64,000 nt of DNA from Mesorhizobium sp. WSM3862 (GCF_002294985.1 NZ_NSGE01000003.1:434001-498000), one strand, 5' to 3'. Counted from the first letter of the stretch, positions 45,692-54,556 are shown. Numbers and translations are program-made. The notes: generated by a model from the letters alone, not told the origin.

Positions 45692-46357
45692 TTAGCCGAC
45701 GATGGCGAAGGCGTCGCGAGTCCTGCCGGAAGCGGTCTTGACCGGTTTTTGGCCGATCCATTGCACATGCCGGCCGAGCGTGGCGGCGGCCGATTCCGTG
45801 TTGCCTTGCCTCAGCGCGCTCAGGATCGCCCGGTGATCCTGATCGGTGCGGGTCTCCCATTCGGAGCGCCAGGCGGCGAACAGGAAACGCGCGCTTGCGG
45901 CATGCAGGTCGTCGATGGTGGAAAGCAGGCGCGGCATGTTGCAGGGCGTCAAGATCAAGCGGTGGAAGGTGCGATTGGCCTCCTCCCAGGAGCGGACATC
46001 GCGGGATTTGTCGCCCGCCTTGGTCGCCTCCTCGGCGCGGTCGAGGATCGCCGGCGTCAGATGCGGCGCGGCGTGGCGCAGCGCCAGCACTTCGAGCGCG
46101 GCGCGCATCTCGGCCACTTCCCTGACCTCGCCGAGGTCGAAAGCGGCCACACGCACGCCGCGGCGCGGCTCGCTGATCGCCAGACCTTGCGCCTCGAGGC
46201 GGCGGAAGGCCTCGCGCACCGGCACGTGGCTGGTGCCGAATTCCTCGGCGACATGGTCCTGGCGCAGCCGCGATCCGGGCTCGATAACGCCCGAAATGAT
46301 GCGGTCCGCCAGTTCCTTGCTGATGCGGACGGCGATCGTGTCCTCTGTGGTGGCCAT
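45692..46357 (-). CDS. bioR: GntR family regulator, BioR type
   Basis: 221 aa. N-terminal winged helix: LADRIISGVIEPGSRLRQDH, EEFGTSHVPVREAFRRLEAQ and GVRVAAFDL; the C-terminal FCD domain (from about 80) binds the effector. In Rhizobiales BioR represses biotin synthesis and transport genes; the identity is supported by the adjacent bioY and by TTATAGATAA boxes before both genes. The ATG lies only three bases from its own BioR box, leaving no room for a ribosome binding site, so the mRNA may be leaderless and autorepressed. Confidence 0.88.
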   Translation of the reverse strand: MATTEDTIAVRISKELADRIISGVIEPGSRLRQDHVAEEFGTSHVPVREAFRRLEAQGLAISEPRRGVRVAAFDLGEVREVAEMRAALEVLALRHAAPHLTPAILDRAEEATKAGDKSRDVRSWEEANRTFHRLILTPCNMPRLLSTIDDLHAASARFLFAAWRSEWETRTDQDHRAILSALRQGNTESAAATLGRHVQWIGQKPVKTASGRTRDAFAIVG

Positions 46358-46360
46358 GTT

Positions 46361-46370
46361 TTATAGATAA
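46361..46370. promoter_or_regulatory. BioR box of bioR (autoregulatory)
   Basis: TTATAGATAA, three bases upstream of the bioR ATG. In the gene direction TATCTA can serve as -10 with TCGACA 18 bases upstream as -35, placing the transcription start at or very near the ATG. Confidence 0.8.
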
Positions 46371-46464
46371 TTTGCTGAGCTGCCGTTTGTCGAGACGGCC
46401 AGAGCGGAATCACATGCGCCCGCCCGGCGGACGCCAGGCGATGCCAAGGAGAACCGACAGGCGC

Positions 46465-47481
46465 TCAGTTGACGCGGCTGATGCAGAAATCGATGACGTC
46501 GATCAGCGCCGATTTCTGCGGCGTCGCCTCCAGCGGCGCGAGCGCGTCGCGGGCGATCTCGCCGAAGTGACGGGCGCGACCGATCGTATCGGCGATGGCG
46601 CCATGGCGGGTCATCAGACCGATCGCCTTTTCGAGCCCGGCATCGTCGGCGGCATTTTCCTCGATGGCGCGCTTCCAGAAAGTGCGCTCGGCCTTGGTGC
46701 CCCGCCGATAGGCGAGGATCACCGGCAGCGTCACCTTGCCCTCGCGGAAATCGTCGCCGACATTCTTGCCGAGGTCCTTGCTGGAGCCGCCATAGTCCAG
46801 CGCGTCGTCTATCAGCTGGAAGGCAAGGCCGAGATTCATGCCATAGGAGCGCAGCGCCGCCCGGTCGGTGCGGGAAGCGAGCGCGATCACCGGACCGACC
46901 TCGGCGGCGGCCGAGAACAGGGCGGCGGTCTTGGCCTTGATGACGGCGAAGTGCTCGTCCTCGGTGGTCTCCAGATTCTTGGCAGCCGCAAGCTGCATCA
47001 CCTCGCCCTCGGCGATGATGGAGGCGGCGCTCGACAGGATGTCGAGAGCCTCCAGCGAGCCGACTTCGACCATCATGCGAAAAGCCTGGCCGAGCAGGAA
47101 GTCGCCGACCAGCACGCTCGCCTGGTTGCCCCAGATCATGCGCGCCGTCTTCTTGCCGCGGCGAAGCGCGCTCTCGTCGACGACGTCATCGTGGAGCAGC
47201 GTCGCGGTGTGCATGAATTCGACTGCGGTGGCGAGCTTGACGTCCCCCTCGCCCGCATAGCCGAACATCTGGGCGGCGGCGAGCGTCAGCATCGGCCGCA
47301 GCCGCTTGCCGCCGGACGAGATCAGGTGGTTGGCGACCTCCGGGATCATCTCGACGTCGGAGCCGGCCTTCGACAGGATCAGCTCGTTGACCCGTCCCAT
47401 GTCGGCTGCCGTCAGGTCGATGAGATCCTGGATGGAAGCAGGTTCCCGCTTGCCTTCGATATTCAGAACGACACCCACCAC
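46465..47481 (-). CDS. ispB: Polyprenyl diphosphate synthase (octaprenyl/decaprenyl type)
   Basis: 338-aa trans-prenyltransferase that builds the ubiquinone side chain from FPP and IPP. First Asp-rich motif in ATLLHDDVVDESALRRGK, second in LAFQLIDDALDYGGSSKDLG, plus SSGGKRLRPMLTLAAAQMFG and GNQASVLVGDFLLGQAF. The open frame reaches much further upstream, but homology starts at the GTG pair 47476-47481, with GGGAG five bases before it. Divergent from the DUF2007 gene. Product chain length (C40 or C50) cannot be read from sequence. Confidence 0.92.
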   Translation of the reverse strand: MVGVVLNIEGKREPASIQDLIDLTAADMGRVNELILSKAGSDVEMIPEVANHLISSGGKRLRPMLTLAAAQMFGYAGEGDVKLATAVEFMHTATLLHDDVVDESALRRGKKTARMIWGNQASVLVGDFLLGQAFRMMVEVGSLEALDILSSAASIIAEGEVMQLAAAKNLETTEDEHFAVIKAKTAALFSAAAEVGPVIALASRTDRAALRSYGMNLGLAFQLIDDALDYGGSSKDLGKNVGDDFREGKVTLPVILAYRRGTKAERTFWKRAIEENAADDAGLEKAIGLMTRHGAIADTIGRARHFGEIARDALAPLEATPQKSALIDVIDFCISRVN

Positions 47482-47640
47482 GATCACTCCCGTCTCATTG
47501 ACGCGCCCGACAACACCCTGGTCCCGGTGGGACTCTAGGTCGGCACAACCGCGCACGGCAAGAGGCGAATTGGCGCGGTTTGGCTGGCGCTGGGCGGCCC
47601 CGGCGTTTACATGAGCGCCGCAACCTGCGATTTTCATTCC

Positions 47641-47865
47641 ATGATCGAGCTTGTCCGCACCAACGACGCCGTCCTCATCTCCTTCGTCGAATCGCTTATG
47701 CGCGACGCCGGCATCGCCTGCTTCGTCGCCGACCAGAACATGAGCGTGCTCGACGGATCGATCGGCATCCTGCCCAGGCGCGTCATGGTCGATGCCGAGA
47801 AAGCCGATGCCGCGCGGCGCATCCTGAAGGATGCCGGCATCGAGAACGAGATCCGCCGGCAATAA
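47641..47865 (+). CDS. DUF2007 domain protein
   Basis: 74 aa: MIELVRTNDAVLISFVESLM, then GIACFVADQNMSVLDGSIG and ILPRRVMVDAEKADAARRIL. This is the DUF2007 (putative PII-like/signal-transducing) fold. ATG 47641 is where family homology starts; an in-frame ATG ten codons upstream is possible. Its TAA overlaps the next ATG (TAATG), so it is coupled with the methyltransferase gene. Function unknown. Confidence 0.85.
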   Translation: MIELVRTNDAVLISFVESLMRDAGIACFVADQNMSVLDGSIGILPRRVMVDAEKADAARRILKDAGIENEIRRQ

Positions 47866-48659
47866 TGGCAGCATCAGCCGCCCTCGTCCCGGACACGCCG
47901 GCCCACACGGTCGACGCCTTCCATCGCGGGCGCTTCTGGCTGGTGCAGCCGCGACAAGGCCACCGTGCCGGCATGGACGCCATGATGCTGGCTGCTGCCG
48001 TCCCGTCCGGCTTTTCCGGCCGGCTCGCCGATTTCGGCGCGGGCGCCGGTGCGGCGACGCTCGCCGTGCTGTCGCGCTGCCCTTTGGCACACGCGGTTCT
48101 GGTCGAGCGTTCCGCGGAGATGGCGGCCTTTGCCGCCGCCACGCTTGCCCATCCCGGCAACGCGCATCTCGGCGACCGCGCCTCGGTGCTTAAGGCCGAC
48201 GTCACGCTTGCGGGACGGGCACGGCACGGAGCCGGACTTGCCGACAATTCGTTCGACTTCGTCGTCATGAACCCGCCCTTCAACGCGGCACAAGATCGCG
48301 CCACGCCGGACACGCTGCGCAGAGAAGCGCATGTGACGGAGGACGGCCTGTTCGAGCGCTGGATCAGAAGTGCGGCCGCCGTCGTCAAGCCGCGCGGCGG
48401 ACTGGCGGCGATTGCGCGGCCGGAGCAGCTTGTCGCCATCCTGGATGCGATGGAAGGCCGCTTCGGCGATGCCGAGATGCTCTGCGTGCACCCGCGCCCA
48501 GACGCGGCGGCGATCCGCATCGTCGTCAGGGCGGTGCTCGGCGCGCGCGGAAAACTGTCGATCCGGCCTCCGCTCACCTTGCACGGCGCATCCGGCAACG
48601 AGCCGACCGAGCGGACCGAAATGATCAACAACGGGCTCGCGTCGCTGTTCGGCGATTGA
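47865..48659 (+). CDS. N6-adenine-type methyltransferase (TrmN6/YfiC-like)
   Basis: 264-aa SAM-dependent methyltransferase. SAM-binding motif ADFGAGAGAATLAVLSRC, the acidic strand LVERSAEMAAFAAATL, and catalytic NPPF in DFVVMNPPFNAAQ, the pattern of amino-group methyltransferases acting on tRNA1(Val) A37 or similar RNA. The N-terminal GRFWLVQPRQGHRAGMDAMM is also typical of the YfiC group. ATG overlaps the preceding DUF2007 stop by one base. Confidence 0.88.
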   Translation: MAASAALVPDTPAHTVDAFHRGRFWLVQPRQGHRAGMDAMMLAAAVPSGFSGRLADFGAGAGAATLAVLSRCPLAHAVLVERSAEMAAFAAATLAHPGNAHLGDRASVLKADVTLAGRARHGAGLADNSFDFVVMNPPFNAAQDRATPDTLRREAHVTEDGLFERWIRSAAAVVKPRGGLAAIARPEQLVAILDAMEGRFGDAEMLCVHPRPDAAAIRIVVRAVLGARGKLSIRPPLTLHGASGNEPTERTEMINNGLASLFGD

Positions 48660-48767
48660 TCAGAGGCCGGCGATGCGGCATTGCCGTTGCGCGGCGAATT
48701 CCTACATGCCCGGGAGCAAGGATGAGGTCTGACCTTGCTCTAGCATCTCTTGTGGAGACAAGCTTTC

Positions 48768-49625
48768 GTGAAACGCTTCTTCAACCGCCTGCTGCCGAAA
48801 TCCTGGCGCTCGACAGTCGTCACCATTCCGGTCATCCGGCTGCATGGCACGATCATGCCCGGCGGCGGCCAGTTCCGGCCAAGCCTGTCGCTCGCCTCGA
48901 CGGCCGGGCTCATCGAGAAGGCGTTCGGCTTCGACGCGCCGGCGGTTGCGATTTCGATCAACTCGCCGGGCGGCTCGCCGGTGCAGTCGCGGCTGATCTT
49001 CAAGCGCATCCGCGACCTGGCGGCAGAGAAGGACAGACGAGTGCTCGTCTTCGTCGAGGATGTGGCGGCCTCCGGCGGCTACATGATCGCAATCGCCGGT
49101 GACGAGATATTCGCCGACCCTTCCTCGATCGTTGGCTCGATCGGCGTCGTCTCCGCCTCCTTCGGCTTCCCGGAGCTGATGAAGAAGATCGGCATCGAGC
49201 GGCGCGTCCACACCGCGGGCCAGAACAAGGCCGTGCTCGACCCTTTCAAGCCGGAAAAGAGGGAAGACGTCGAGCGGCTGAAAGCCTTGCAGCTCGAAGT
49301 GCACGAGACCTTCATCGATCTCGTCAAGGAACGGCGCGGCACCAAGCTCAAGGACGACCCGGATCTGTTCACCGGACTGTTCTGGACCGCCAAAAAGGGT
49401 CTCGAGCTCGGCCTCGTCGATGCGCTGGGCGACATGCGCAGCGTGCTCAAGACCCGTTTCGGCGAAAAGACGCAGCTCAGGCTGATCACCGCGCCGCGCG
49501 GGCTTTTCGGCCGTTTCGGCTTGTTCGGATCGCGTTTTTCGGCGCCGGACATCGCCGCGGCCGCGGCCAGCGGCGTCATCGATGCGGCGGAAGAGCGCGC
49601 GCTGTGGGCGCGCTTCGGGCTTTGA
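48768..49625 (+). CDS. S49 family peptidase (SppA/SohB-like)
   Basis: 285-aa serine peptidase of the signal-peptide-peptidase A group. Nucleophile Ser in FVEDVAASGGYMIAIAGDEI, Lys of the dyad probably in HTAGQNKAVLDPFKPE, oxyanion strand AVAISINSPGGSPVQSRLIF and SSIVGSIGVVSASFGF. No clear transmembrane segment beyond a weak N-terminal one, so membrane association is uncertain. Start GTG 48768 (VKRFFNRLLP) with GGAGA upstream. A small membrane protein gene follows 83 bases later. Confidence 0.9.
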   Translation: MKRFFNRLLPKSWRSTVVTIPVIRLHGTIMPGGGQFRPSLSLASTAGLIEKAFGFDAPAVAISINSPGGSPVQSRLIFKRIRDLAAEKDRRVLVFVEDVAASGGYMIAIAGDEIFADPSSIVGSIGVVSASFGFPELMKKIGIERRVHTAGQNKAVLDPFKPEKREDVERLKALQLEVHETFIDLVKERRGTKLKDDPDLFTGLFWTAKKGLELGLVDALGDMRSVLKTRFGEKTQLRLITAPRGLFGRFGLFGSRFSAPDIAAAAASGVIDAAEERALWARFGL

Positions 49626-49708
49626 AAAAGCCATGATTGCGTCTAGCATGGCCGCTTGACCGACCCATCCGGCCGGCCTTGCCGCGAGAACGCGGGAGGA
49701 GTTGTGAG

Positions 49709-49894
49709 ATGCCGCAGATCATTTTCTTCGTTGTCGTCGGCGCCGCCGCCTATTTCGGTTATCGCGCTTTCGTACGCGAGGCCGAGCGCGTGACGGCCAA
49801 GATCCGGCGCACCGAGAAGCAGGCGGCCAACGGCACGATGGGAACGCTGGTCAAGGATCCGAAGACCGGCGAGTACCGTCTGGCTAAGGACTGA
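49709..49894 (+). CDS. Small single-pass membrane protein, unknown function
   Basis: 61 aa. One membrane segment (IIFFVVVGAAAYFGYRAF) followed by a basic/hydrophilic tail EAERVTAKIRRTEKQAANGT and a terminal KDPKTGEYRLAKD. GGGAGGAG lies upstream of ATG 49709. Conserved in rhizobia next to ispE, to my recollection; no function known. ispE begins within ten bases of its stop, so the pair is probably cotranscribed. Confidence 0.75.
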   Translation: MPQIIFFVVVGAAAYFGYRAFVREAERVTAKIRRTEKQAANGTMGTLVKDPKTGEYRLAKD

Positions 49895-49899
49895 ACACC

Positions 49900-50802
49900 A
49901 TCTCGCCAGCAGCCGACATTCTGGAGGCCGAGGCCAAGTCCCGGACATGGCTTGCGCCTGCCAAGATCAACCTCGCGCTGCACGTCACCGGACGGCGCGC
50001 CGACGGTTATCACCTACTCGACAGCCTTGCCGTGTTCACGCGCTTTGGCGACCGGCTCGAGATCGAGCTGGCCCAAGACGATGCGTTTTCGGTGTCTGGC
50101 CCCTTCGCCGCCGGCGTGCCAATCGATGGCGACAATCTGGTACTCAAAGCGCGCGACGCGTTGCGGCGGGAAGCCGGCGCGCAACAGACGCCACCAGTCG
50201 CCATCCGGCTGGAGAAGAACCTGCCGGTCGCTTCCGGCGTCGGCGGCGGCTCGAGCGACGCGGCGGCGGCGCTCAACGGCCTTTCGCGCCTCTGGAAGCT
50301 CGACATCGGGGAGGCGGGGCTGGCGCGGATCGGGCTGACGCTCGGCGCCGATCTGCCGATGTGCCTCAAGGCAAGGCCGCTCATTGCGCGCGGCATTGGC
50401 GATGAAGTGTCGCCGCTGACGGAGTTTCCGGCGCTGGCGCTCATCCTGGTCAACCCGGGCGTGGCCGTTTCGACACCCGAAGTGTTCAAAGCGCTTTCCA
50501 AACCTGACAATGAGGCATTGCCGCCGCTGCCCGGCCGCCTCGATTTTCACGGCATGCGCAATTGGCTCGACACGACGCGGAACGATCTCGAACCTGCCGC
50601 TCGCGCCATCCAACCGGCGATCGGAGATGCGCTCAAGGCGCTGAAAAAAGCGGGAGCCGCCTTTGCCCGCATGTCGGGCTCCGGCGCTACCTGCTTCGGC
50701 CTGTTCGAGACCGGCAATGTCGCCAAGCGCGCGGCGATCGACATCCGCCGCCGCCATCCGGGCTGGTTCGTGGCCGCGACGCGCAGCATGGAGACCGACT
50801 GA
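49900..50802 (+). CDS. ispE: 4-diphosphocytidyl-2-C-methyl-D-erythritol kinase; start codon unusual
   Basis: GHMP kinase of the MEP pathway, phosphorylating CDP-ME. Motifs: WLAPAKINLALHVTGRRADG, YHLLDSLAVF, LPVASGVGGGSSDAAAALNG and FARMSGSGATCFGLFE. Between the in-frame TAA at 49885 and the conserved WLAPAKINL block no ATG, GTG or TTG exists in frame. Candidates are ATC 49900 (nine bases after AAGGA), CTG 49891, ATT 49918 or CTG 49921. I give ATC 49900, about 300 aa, as a working start. The first canonical start (GTG 50029-50031) would remove the substrate motif. Overlaps moaB by one base (TGATG). Confidence 0.85.
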   Translation: MSPAADILEAEAKSRTWLAPAKINLALHVTGRRADGYHLLDSLAVFTRFGDRLEIELAQDDAFSVSGPFAAGVPIDGDNLVLKARDALRREAGAQQTPPVAIRLEKNLPVASGVGGGSSDAAAALNGLSRLWKLDIGEAGLARIGLTLGADLPMCLKARPLIARGIGDEVSPLTEFPALALILVNPGVAVSTPEVFKALSKPDNEALPPLPGRLDFHGMRNWLDTTRNDLEPAARAIQPAIGDALKALKKAGAAFARMSGSGATCFGLFETGNVAKRAAIDIRRRHPGWFVAATRSMETD

Positions 50803-51350
50803 TGACCAACGAAAGCCGCCCCTTCATCCCGGTGCGCATCGCGGTGCTGACCGTTTCCGACACGCGCAGCCTAGCCGAGGACAAATCGGGGCAGATATTG
50901 GCCGACCGCATCGCAGAGGCTGGTCATGTATTGGCCACTCGCGACATCGTGACCGACGACCGCGAGAAGATCCGCGAAAAAGTGCTCGCCTGGTCGAAGG
51001 ATGAAACGGTGGACGTCGTCATCACCACGGGCGGCACCGGCTTCACGGGGCGAGACGTCACGCCGGACGCGCTGGAGCCGATTTTCGAAAAGCGCATGGA
51101 CGGCTTTTCGGAAGTCTTCCACCGGATTTCCTATGACAAGATCGGCACATCGACGATCCAGAGCCGGGCGACCGGCGGCGTCGTCAACGCCACCTTTATC
51201 TTCGTGCTGCCGGGCTCGCCCGGCGCGTGCAAGGATGCTTGGGACGGCATCATCAAGGCGCAGCTCGACTACCGGCACATGCCCTGCAACTTCGTCGAGA
51301 TCATGCCGCGGCTGGACGAGCACCTCAGGCGCGGCGGCAAGCTGGAGTAG
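50802..51350 (+). CDS. moaB: Molybdenum cofactor biosynthesis protein B
   Basis: 182-aa molybdopterin adenylyltransferase-like (MoCF) protein. Motifs: RIAVLTVSDTRSLAEDKSGQ, DVVITTGGTGFTGRDVTPDA and FVLPGSPGACKDAWDGIIKA. In organisms with mogA, MoaB may be redundant. Its ATG overlaps the ispE stop, so translation is coupled, although the two pathways are unrelated. Convergent with the PhyH-like gene, 14 bases apart. Confidence 0.93.
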   Translation: MTNESRPFIPVRIAVLTVSDTRSLAEDKSGQILADRIAEAGHVLATRDIVTDDREKIREKVLAWSKDETVDVVITTGGTGFTGRDVTPDALEPIFEKRMDGFSEVFHRISYDKIGTSTIQSRATGGVVNATFIFVLPGSPGACKDAWDGIIKAQLDYRHMPCNFVEIMPRLDEHLRRGGKLE

Positions 51351-51364
51351 CGGCCCCGTCCGGC

Positions 51365-52339
51365 TCAGCGGATGACCGGCTCGCCGTGGAAGCGGCGGCG
51401 CGACGGCCGCGAGACGCCGAAGCCGATTTCCATCATCAGCCGCGGCGTATGCGTCGGCACCGTTCCCATATGGAAGCCGAACGGATCCTCGACGAAGCCG
51501 AGGCCCGCCTCGCCCGTCAGCGTCACAGGGCTTTCCGGACCGTAGACGTCCAGCACGTCTTCCGCGGGGTGGCCGACCAGAAGCGTGAGCTGGTGCTTGA
51601 GCGCGCGGCGCCTGTGGCTGCCGCGGACATAGACATGCGGGCCGGTGCCGGCGTCGACCGGCACCAGATAGAAGAAGAATTTCAGCATCCGCCAATCGTC
51701 GAGATCGAAATGGTATTTGCCGAGCGAGGCGAGATTCTTGTCGGCATCCGAGGCCTTGCCGGTCGGAAAGCTCCACCACACGCGCGTCGTGATCAGTTTC
51801 GCCTGGCCGCCGAGATAGTGCTGCGCGACCTCGAGGAGCAGCGGATCCCGCTGGATGGCAAGCGCCGCCGGGCAATCGAGGATGCGTTCGAAATAATGCC
51901 CGCTGAGCTGCGAGCGGCCGAAACGCTTCTCCGCCTCGGCATGGTCGCCCGGCATGAATTCGAGACGGCGGTCGAAATTGCCGAAACAGGGCGTGCGTTG
52001 CGCAAAAACGGCGATCTCCTCATGGATCGCCGGCGGCAGCGTCAACCCCGAAAACAGTCCATCGGAGCGAAGCGCCGCGACCACCGCCTCGCGATCGACT
52101 CCGGCAAACATCGTCTCTCCCGCATTGTCGAGCGGGCGGACGCGTCTGGCGCCGAGCCAGTGCATGCGGCGCCCCGGCATGGTGCGCGCCAGCACGAACA
52201 TCGGCAGCCAAGCCGGATTTTCGCGTAGATCTTTCAGATAGGTCGGGATGCGCACGGCGATGCGCCTGAAGAGGCTGCCATTGCGGGCGATCGCCTCGAG
52301 GCTGGCCGCGCCTGAATTGTCTGGAGTACCAAGCTTCAT
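51365..52339 (-). CDS. Phytanoyl-CoA dioxygenase (PhyH)-like protein
   Basis: 324-aa putative Fe(II)/2-oxoglutarate oxygenase. The facial triad candidates are HFD in LGKYHFDLDDWRMLKFFFYL and the distal His plus Arg in FGFHMGTVPTHTPRLMMEIG; YVRGSHRRRALKHQL between them is also PhyH-like. The N-terminal 120 residues are not part of the oxygenase core. Substrate unknown. ATG 52339; no operon partner. Downstream convergent to moaB. Confidence 0.75.
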   Translation of the reverse strand: MKLGTPDNSGAASLEAIARNGSLFRRIAVRIPTYLKDLRENPAWLPMFVLARTMPGRRMHWLGARRVRPLDNAGETMFAGVDREAVVAALRSDGLFSGLTLPPAIHEEIAVFAQRTPCFGNFDRRLEFMPGDHAEAEKRFGRSQLSGHYFERILDCPAALAIQRDPLLLEVAQHYLGGQAKLITTRVWWSFPTGKASDADKNLASLGKYHFDLDDWRMLKFFFYLVPVDAGTGPHVYVRGSHRRRALKHQLTLLVGHPAEDVLDVYGPESPVTLTGEAGLGFVEDPFGFHMGTVPTHTPRLMMEIGFGVSRPSRRRFHGEPVIR

Positions 52340-52532
52340 CGGGTTCCTCGTTTACATGGCGTCCGACGAAGCGCCAGCCGTCTGCCGCTTCATCGTCACC
52401 CAATCCCGATTGTCCCGCTTCAAGCAGATGCTAATCCACTGCAGGTTTTTGTGCAATGCACAATAGAATGGGCCGGCAAAGTTCGCGGCCTTTTCTCTCT
52501 TTTCGCCTGCTCGAGAGAAGGAGGGCGTGCGC

Positions 52533-53036
52533 TCACTTCGGCGGCGCCACCCAGATTTCGGCATTCAGCCGTCTGGTGGCGAGGCCGCGCGCCAGGGCTT
52601 CGGCGCTGCGGGCGCTTTTCGCCAGCGCCGCGGCCTGGCGCTTGCTGATGACAAGCCCCTCCTCCAGAGCCCGGTTGCCCGAAAAAACCCGGACCAGAAA
52701 CGGCATGCGATTGCCGCGGGCGCGTGAAAAACGCGCCGGCATCGTCTGCCTCGCCGCGTGAGCGACGACGTCGTCGATCCAGCCTTCGGCGAGCCGGGCG
52801 CCGGGTTCCAGAAGCAGCAGCCAGTCGCCCTTGGCCTGGCCGATGCCCGTTGCGATGCCGCCGGCGACGAGGTGGCAGCCGGCATGCTCGGCGACGCGAT
52901 GCGTCTGGTCGGTCGAGCCGGTGTCGCAGACGATGACGTCGCGCACCACGCCCTCGACCGCGCCGCCGATCAGCGAGGCCAGCGTGCGGGCAAGGCCTTC
53001 TTCGTCGTTCCTGGTTTCGATGAGGACGCTGAGCAT
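52533..53036 (-). CDS. Short family 2 glycosyltransferase
   Basis: 167 aa, smaller than typical GT2 (about 250-330). The nucleotide-sugar site appears in MLSVLIETRNDEEGLARTLA and VCDTGSTDQTHRVAEHAG; the DxD position reads LLLEPGARLAEGW, so the Asp-x-Asp is lost and activity is doubtful. C-terminal part RNRMPFLVRVFSGN is variable. Divergent from the radical SAM gene. Acceptor unknown. Confidence 0.75.
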   Translation of the reverse strand: MLSVLIETRNDEEGLARTLASLIGGAVEGVVRDVIVCDTGSTDQTHRVAEHAGCHLVAGGIATGIGQAKGDWLLLLEPGARLAEGWIDDVVAHAARQTMPARFSRARGNRMPFLVRVFSGNRALEEGLVISKRQAAALAKSARSAEALARGLATRRLNAEIWVAPPK

Positions 53037-53133
53037 TTTAGCCGAATAGCGGAAAGCGCGGCGCTGCGCCAGTTGCGCGTTCTGAACGAAAAAGTTCTTG
53101 CTTTGTTCTCATTGGCAAAATAGGAATAGTTTC

Positions 53134-54339
53134 ATGAACAGAGCGATTCGACAGCCTGCCGACAGTCCCTGGGAGAGGGCGAAAATGGAACAGATCGTGC
53201 GCGCCGACATTGCCGCTTTCGGAGCAGGCAGAGCCGAGATGGCAAATGCAATGATAGAACAGAGCGGCATGCGCGTGCGGCCGGACCGCAATCGCGGACG
53301 CTCCGCGGGCATCAATCCGTCCGGCCGCTTCGAGCCGGTCAGCCGGCATGTGTTCGACGATGGCTGGAACTCGCTGGAGGAACTGCCGCCGTTCAAGACG
53401 GAGGTGCAGGTCGAGAAGCCGCGCACCATCATCACGCGCAACGAGTCGCCGGACATTTCCTTCGATCGTTCGATCAATCCCTATCGCGGCTGCGAGCATG
53501 GCTGCGTCTACTGCTTTGCCAGGCCGACGCATTCCTTCATGGGCCTGTCGCCGGGGCTCGATTTCGAATCCAAGCTCTTTGCCAAGCCGGATGCGGCGCG
53601 AATGCTGGACAGGGAATTGTCGAAGCCCGGCTACCAGCCGCGCACCATCGCCATCGGCACCAACACCGATCCCTATCAGCCGATCGAAAAGCAATACCGC
53701 ATCATGCGCGAGATCCTGGAGGTGCTGGAGGCGCGCGGCCATCCGGTCGGCATCGTCACCAAGTCGGCACTGGTGACGCGCGATATCGATATCCTGTCGC
53801 GCATGGCCGAACGCGGCCTCGCCAAGGTGGCGCTGTCGGTGACGACGCTCGACCGCATGCTGGCGAGAACCATGGAGCCGCGCGCCTCGACGCCGACAAA
53901 GCGGCTGGAAGCGATAAGGCAGCTTTCGGATGCCGGCGTCCCCGCCTCGGTGATGGTGGCGCCGATCATTCCCGGCCTCACCGATCCCGAGATGGAGCGC
54001 ATCCTCGATTCGGCGCGTGCCGCCGGCGCCAGGGAGGCAGGCTATGTCGTGCTGCGTCTGCCGCTCGAGGTGGCGCCGATCTTCAAGGACTGGCTCTTGC
54101 GCCATTATCCGGAGCGCTACCGGCATGTGATGTCGCTGATCCGCTCGATGCGCGACGGCAAGGACTACGATTCGGAATGGGGCAAGCGCATGAAGGGCGC
54201 CGGACCCTATGCCTGGCAGATCGGCCGGCGCTTCGAGATCGCCGCCAAGCGGCTCGGACTCAATGCCGAGCGGCGGCAGCTTCGGACCGACCAATTCGTC
54301 GCAGGCTCCGGCGTCGGCGAGCAGTTGATGCTGCTGTGA
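53134..54339 (+). CDS. PA0069-type radical SAM protein
   Basis: 401-aa radical SAM enzyme. The 4Fe-4S motif is in YRGCEHGCVYCFARPTHSFM (CxxxCxxC), followed by TIAIGTNTDPYQPIEKQYRI, PVGIVTKSALVTRDIDIL and SVMVAPIIPGLTDPEMERIL, the layout of the SplB-related PA0069 family. Substrate unknown. ATG 53134 with AGGA nine bases upstream. The N-terminal 60 residues are basic. Divergent from the GT2 gene. Confidence 0.9.
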   Translation: MNRAIRQPADSPWERAKMEQIVRADIAAFGAGRAEMANAMIEQSGMRVRPDRNRGRSAGINPSGRFEPVSRHVFDDGWNSLEELPPFKTEVQVEKPRTIITRNESPDISFDRSINPYRGCEHGCVYCFARPTHSFMGLSPGLDFESKLFAKPDAARMLDRELSKPGYQPRTIAIGTNTDPYQPIEKQYRIMREILEVLEARGHPVGIVTKSALVTRDIDILSRMAERGLAKVALSVTTLDRMLARTMEPRASTPTKRLEAIRQLSDAGVPASVMVAPIIPGLTDPEMERILDSARAAGAREAGYVVLRLPLEVAPIFKDWLLRHYPERYRHVMSLIRSMRDGKDYDSEWGKRMKGAGPYAWQIGRRFEIAAKRLGLNAERRQLRTDQFVAGSGVGEQLMLL

Positions 54340-54418
54340 AGACGATGCCGCCGCGAAGGCCGGCGCCAAGGCAACTCGGGAGGCAGAGTTTTGCGCCCGG
54401 ATTGCGATCCGCTAACCC

Positions 54419-54476
54419 TCTGTTTTGATGTAACTTCGTACGGAAGGCCCGCTACGCACTCTTCCTAAAATTGCTC
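54419..54476 (-). repeat. Short repeat family S, copy D (divergent)
   Basis: TCTGTTTTGATGTAACTTCG ... CTTCCTAAAATTGCTC, aligned without gaps to the complement of copy B at roughly three quarters of positions. Intergenic between the radical SAM gene and rnhB. Confidence 0.65.
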
Positions 54477-54556
54477 AAGAATCCCGTCCGGCCCAGTCCC
54501 CCGGCCGTGAGACGGTGCCCTCCCGGTCCGACGCCCCATCCGACCCGGAGGGACTT

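Noticed and set aside
46465..48090. Longer ispB frame reaching to 48090
   Set aside because: Upstream part is antisense of the DUF2007 and methyltransferase genes; SD and homology place the start at 47481.
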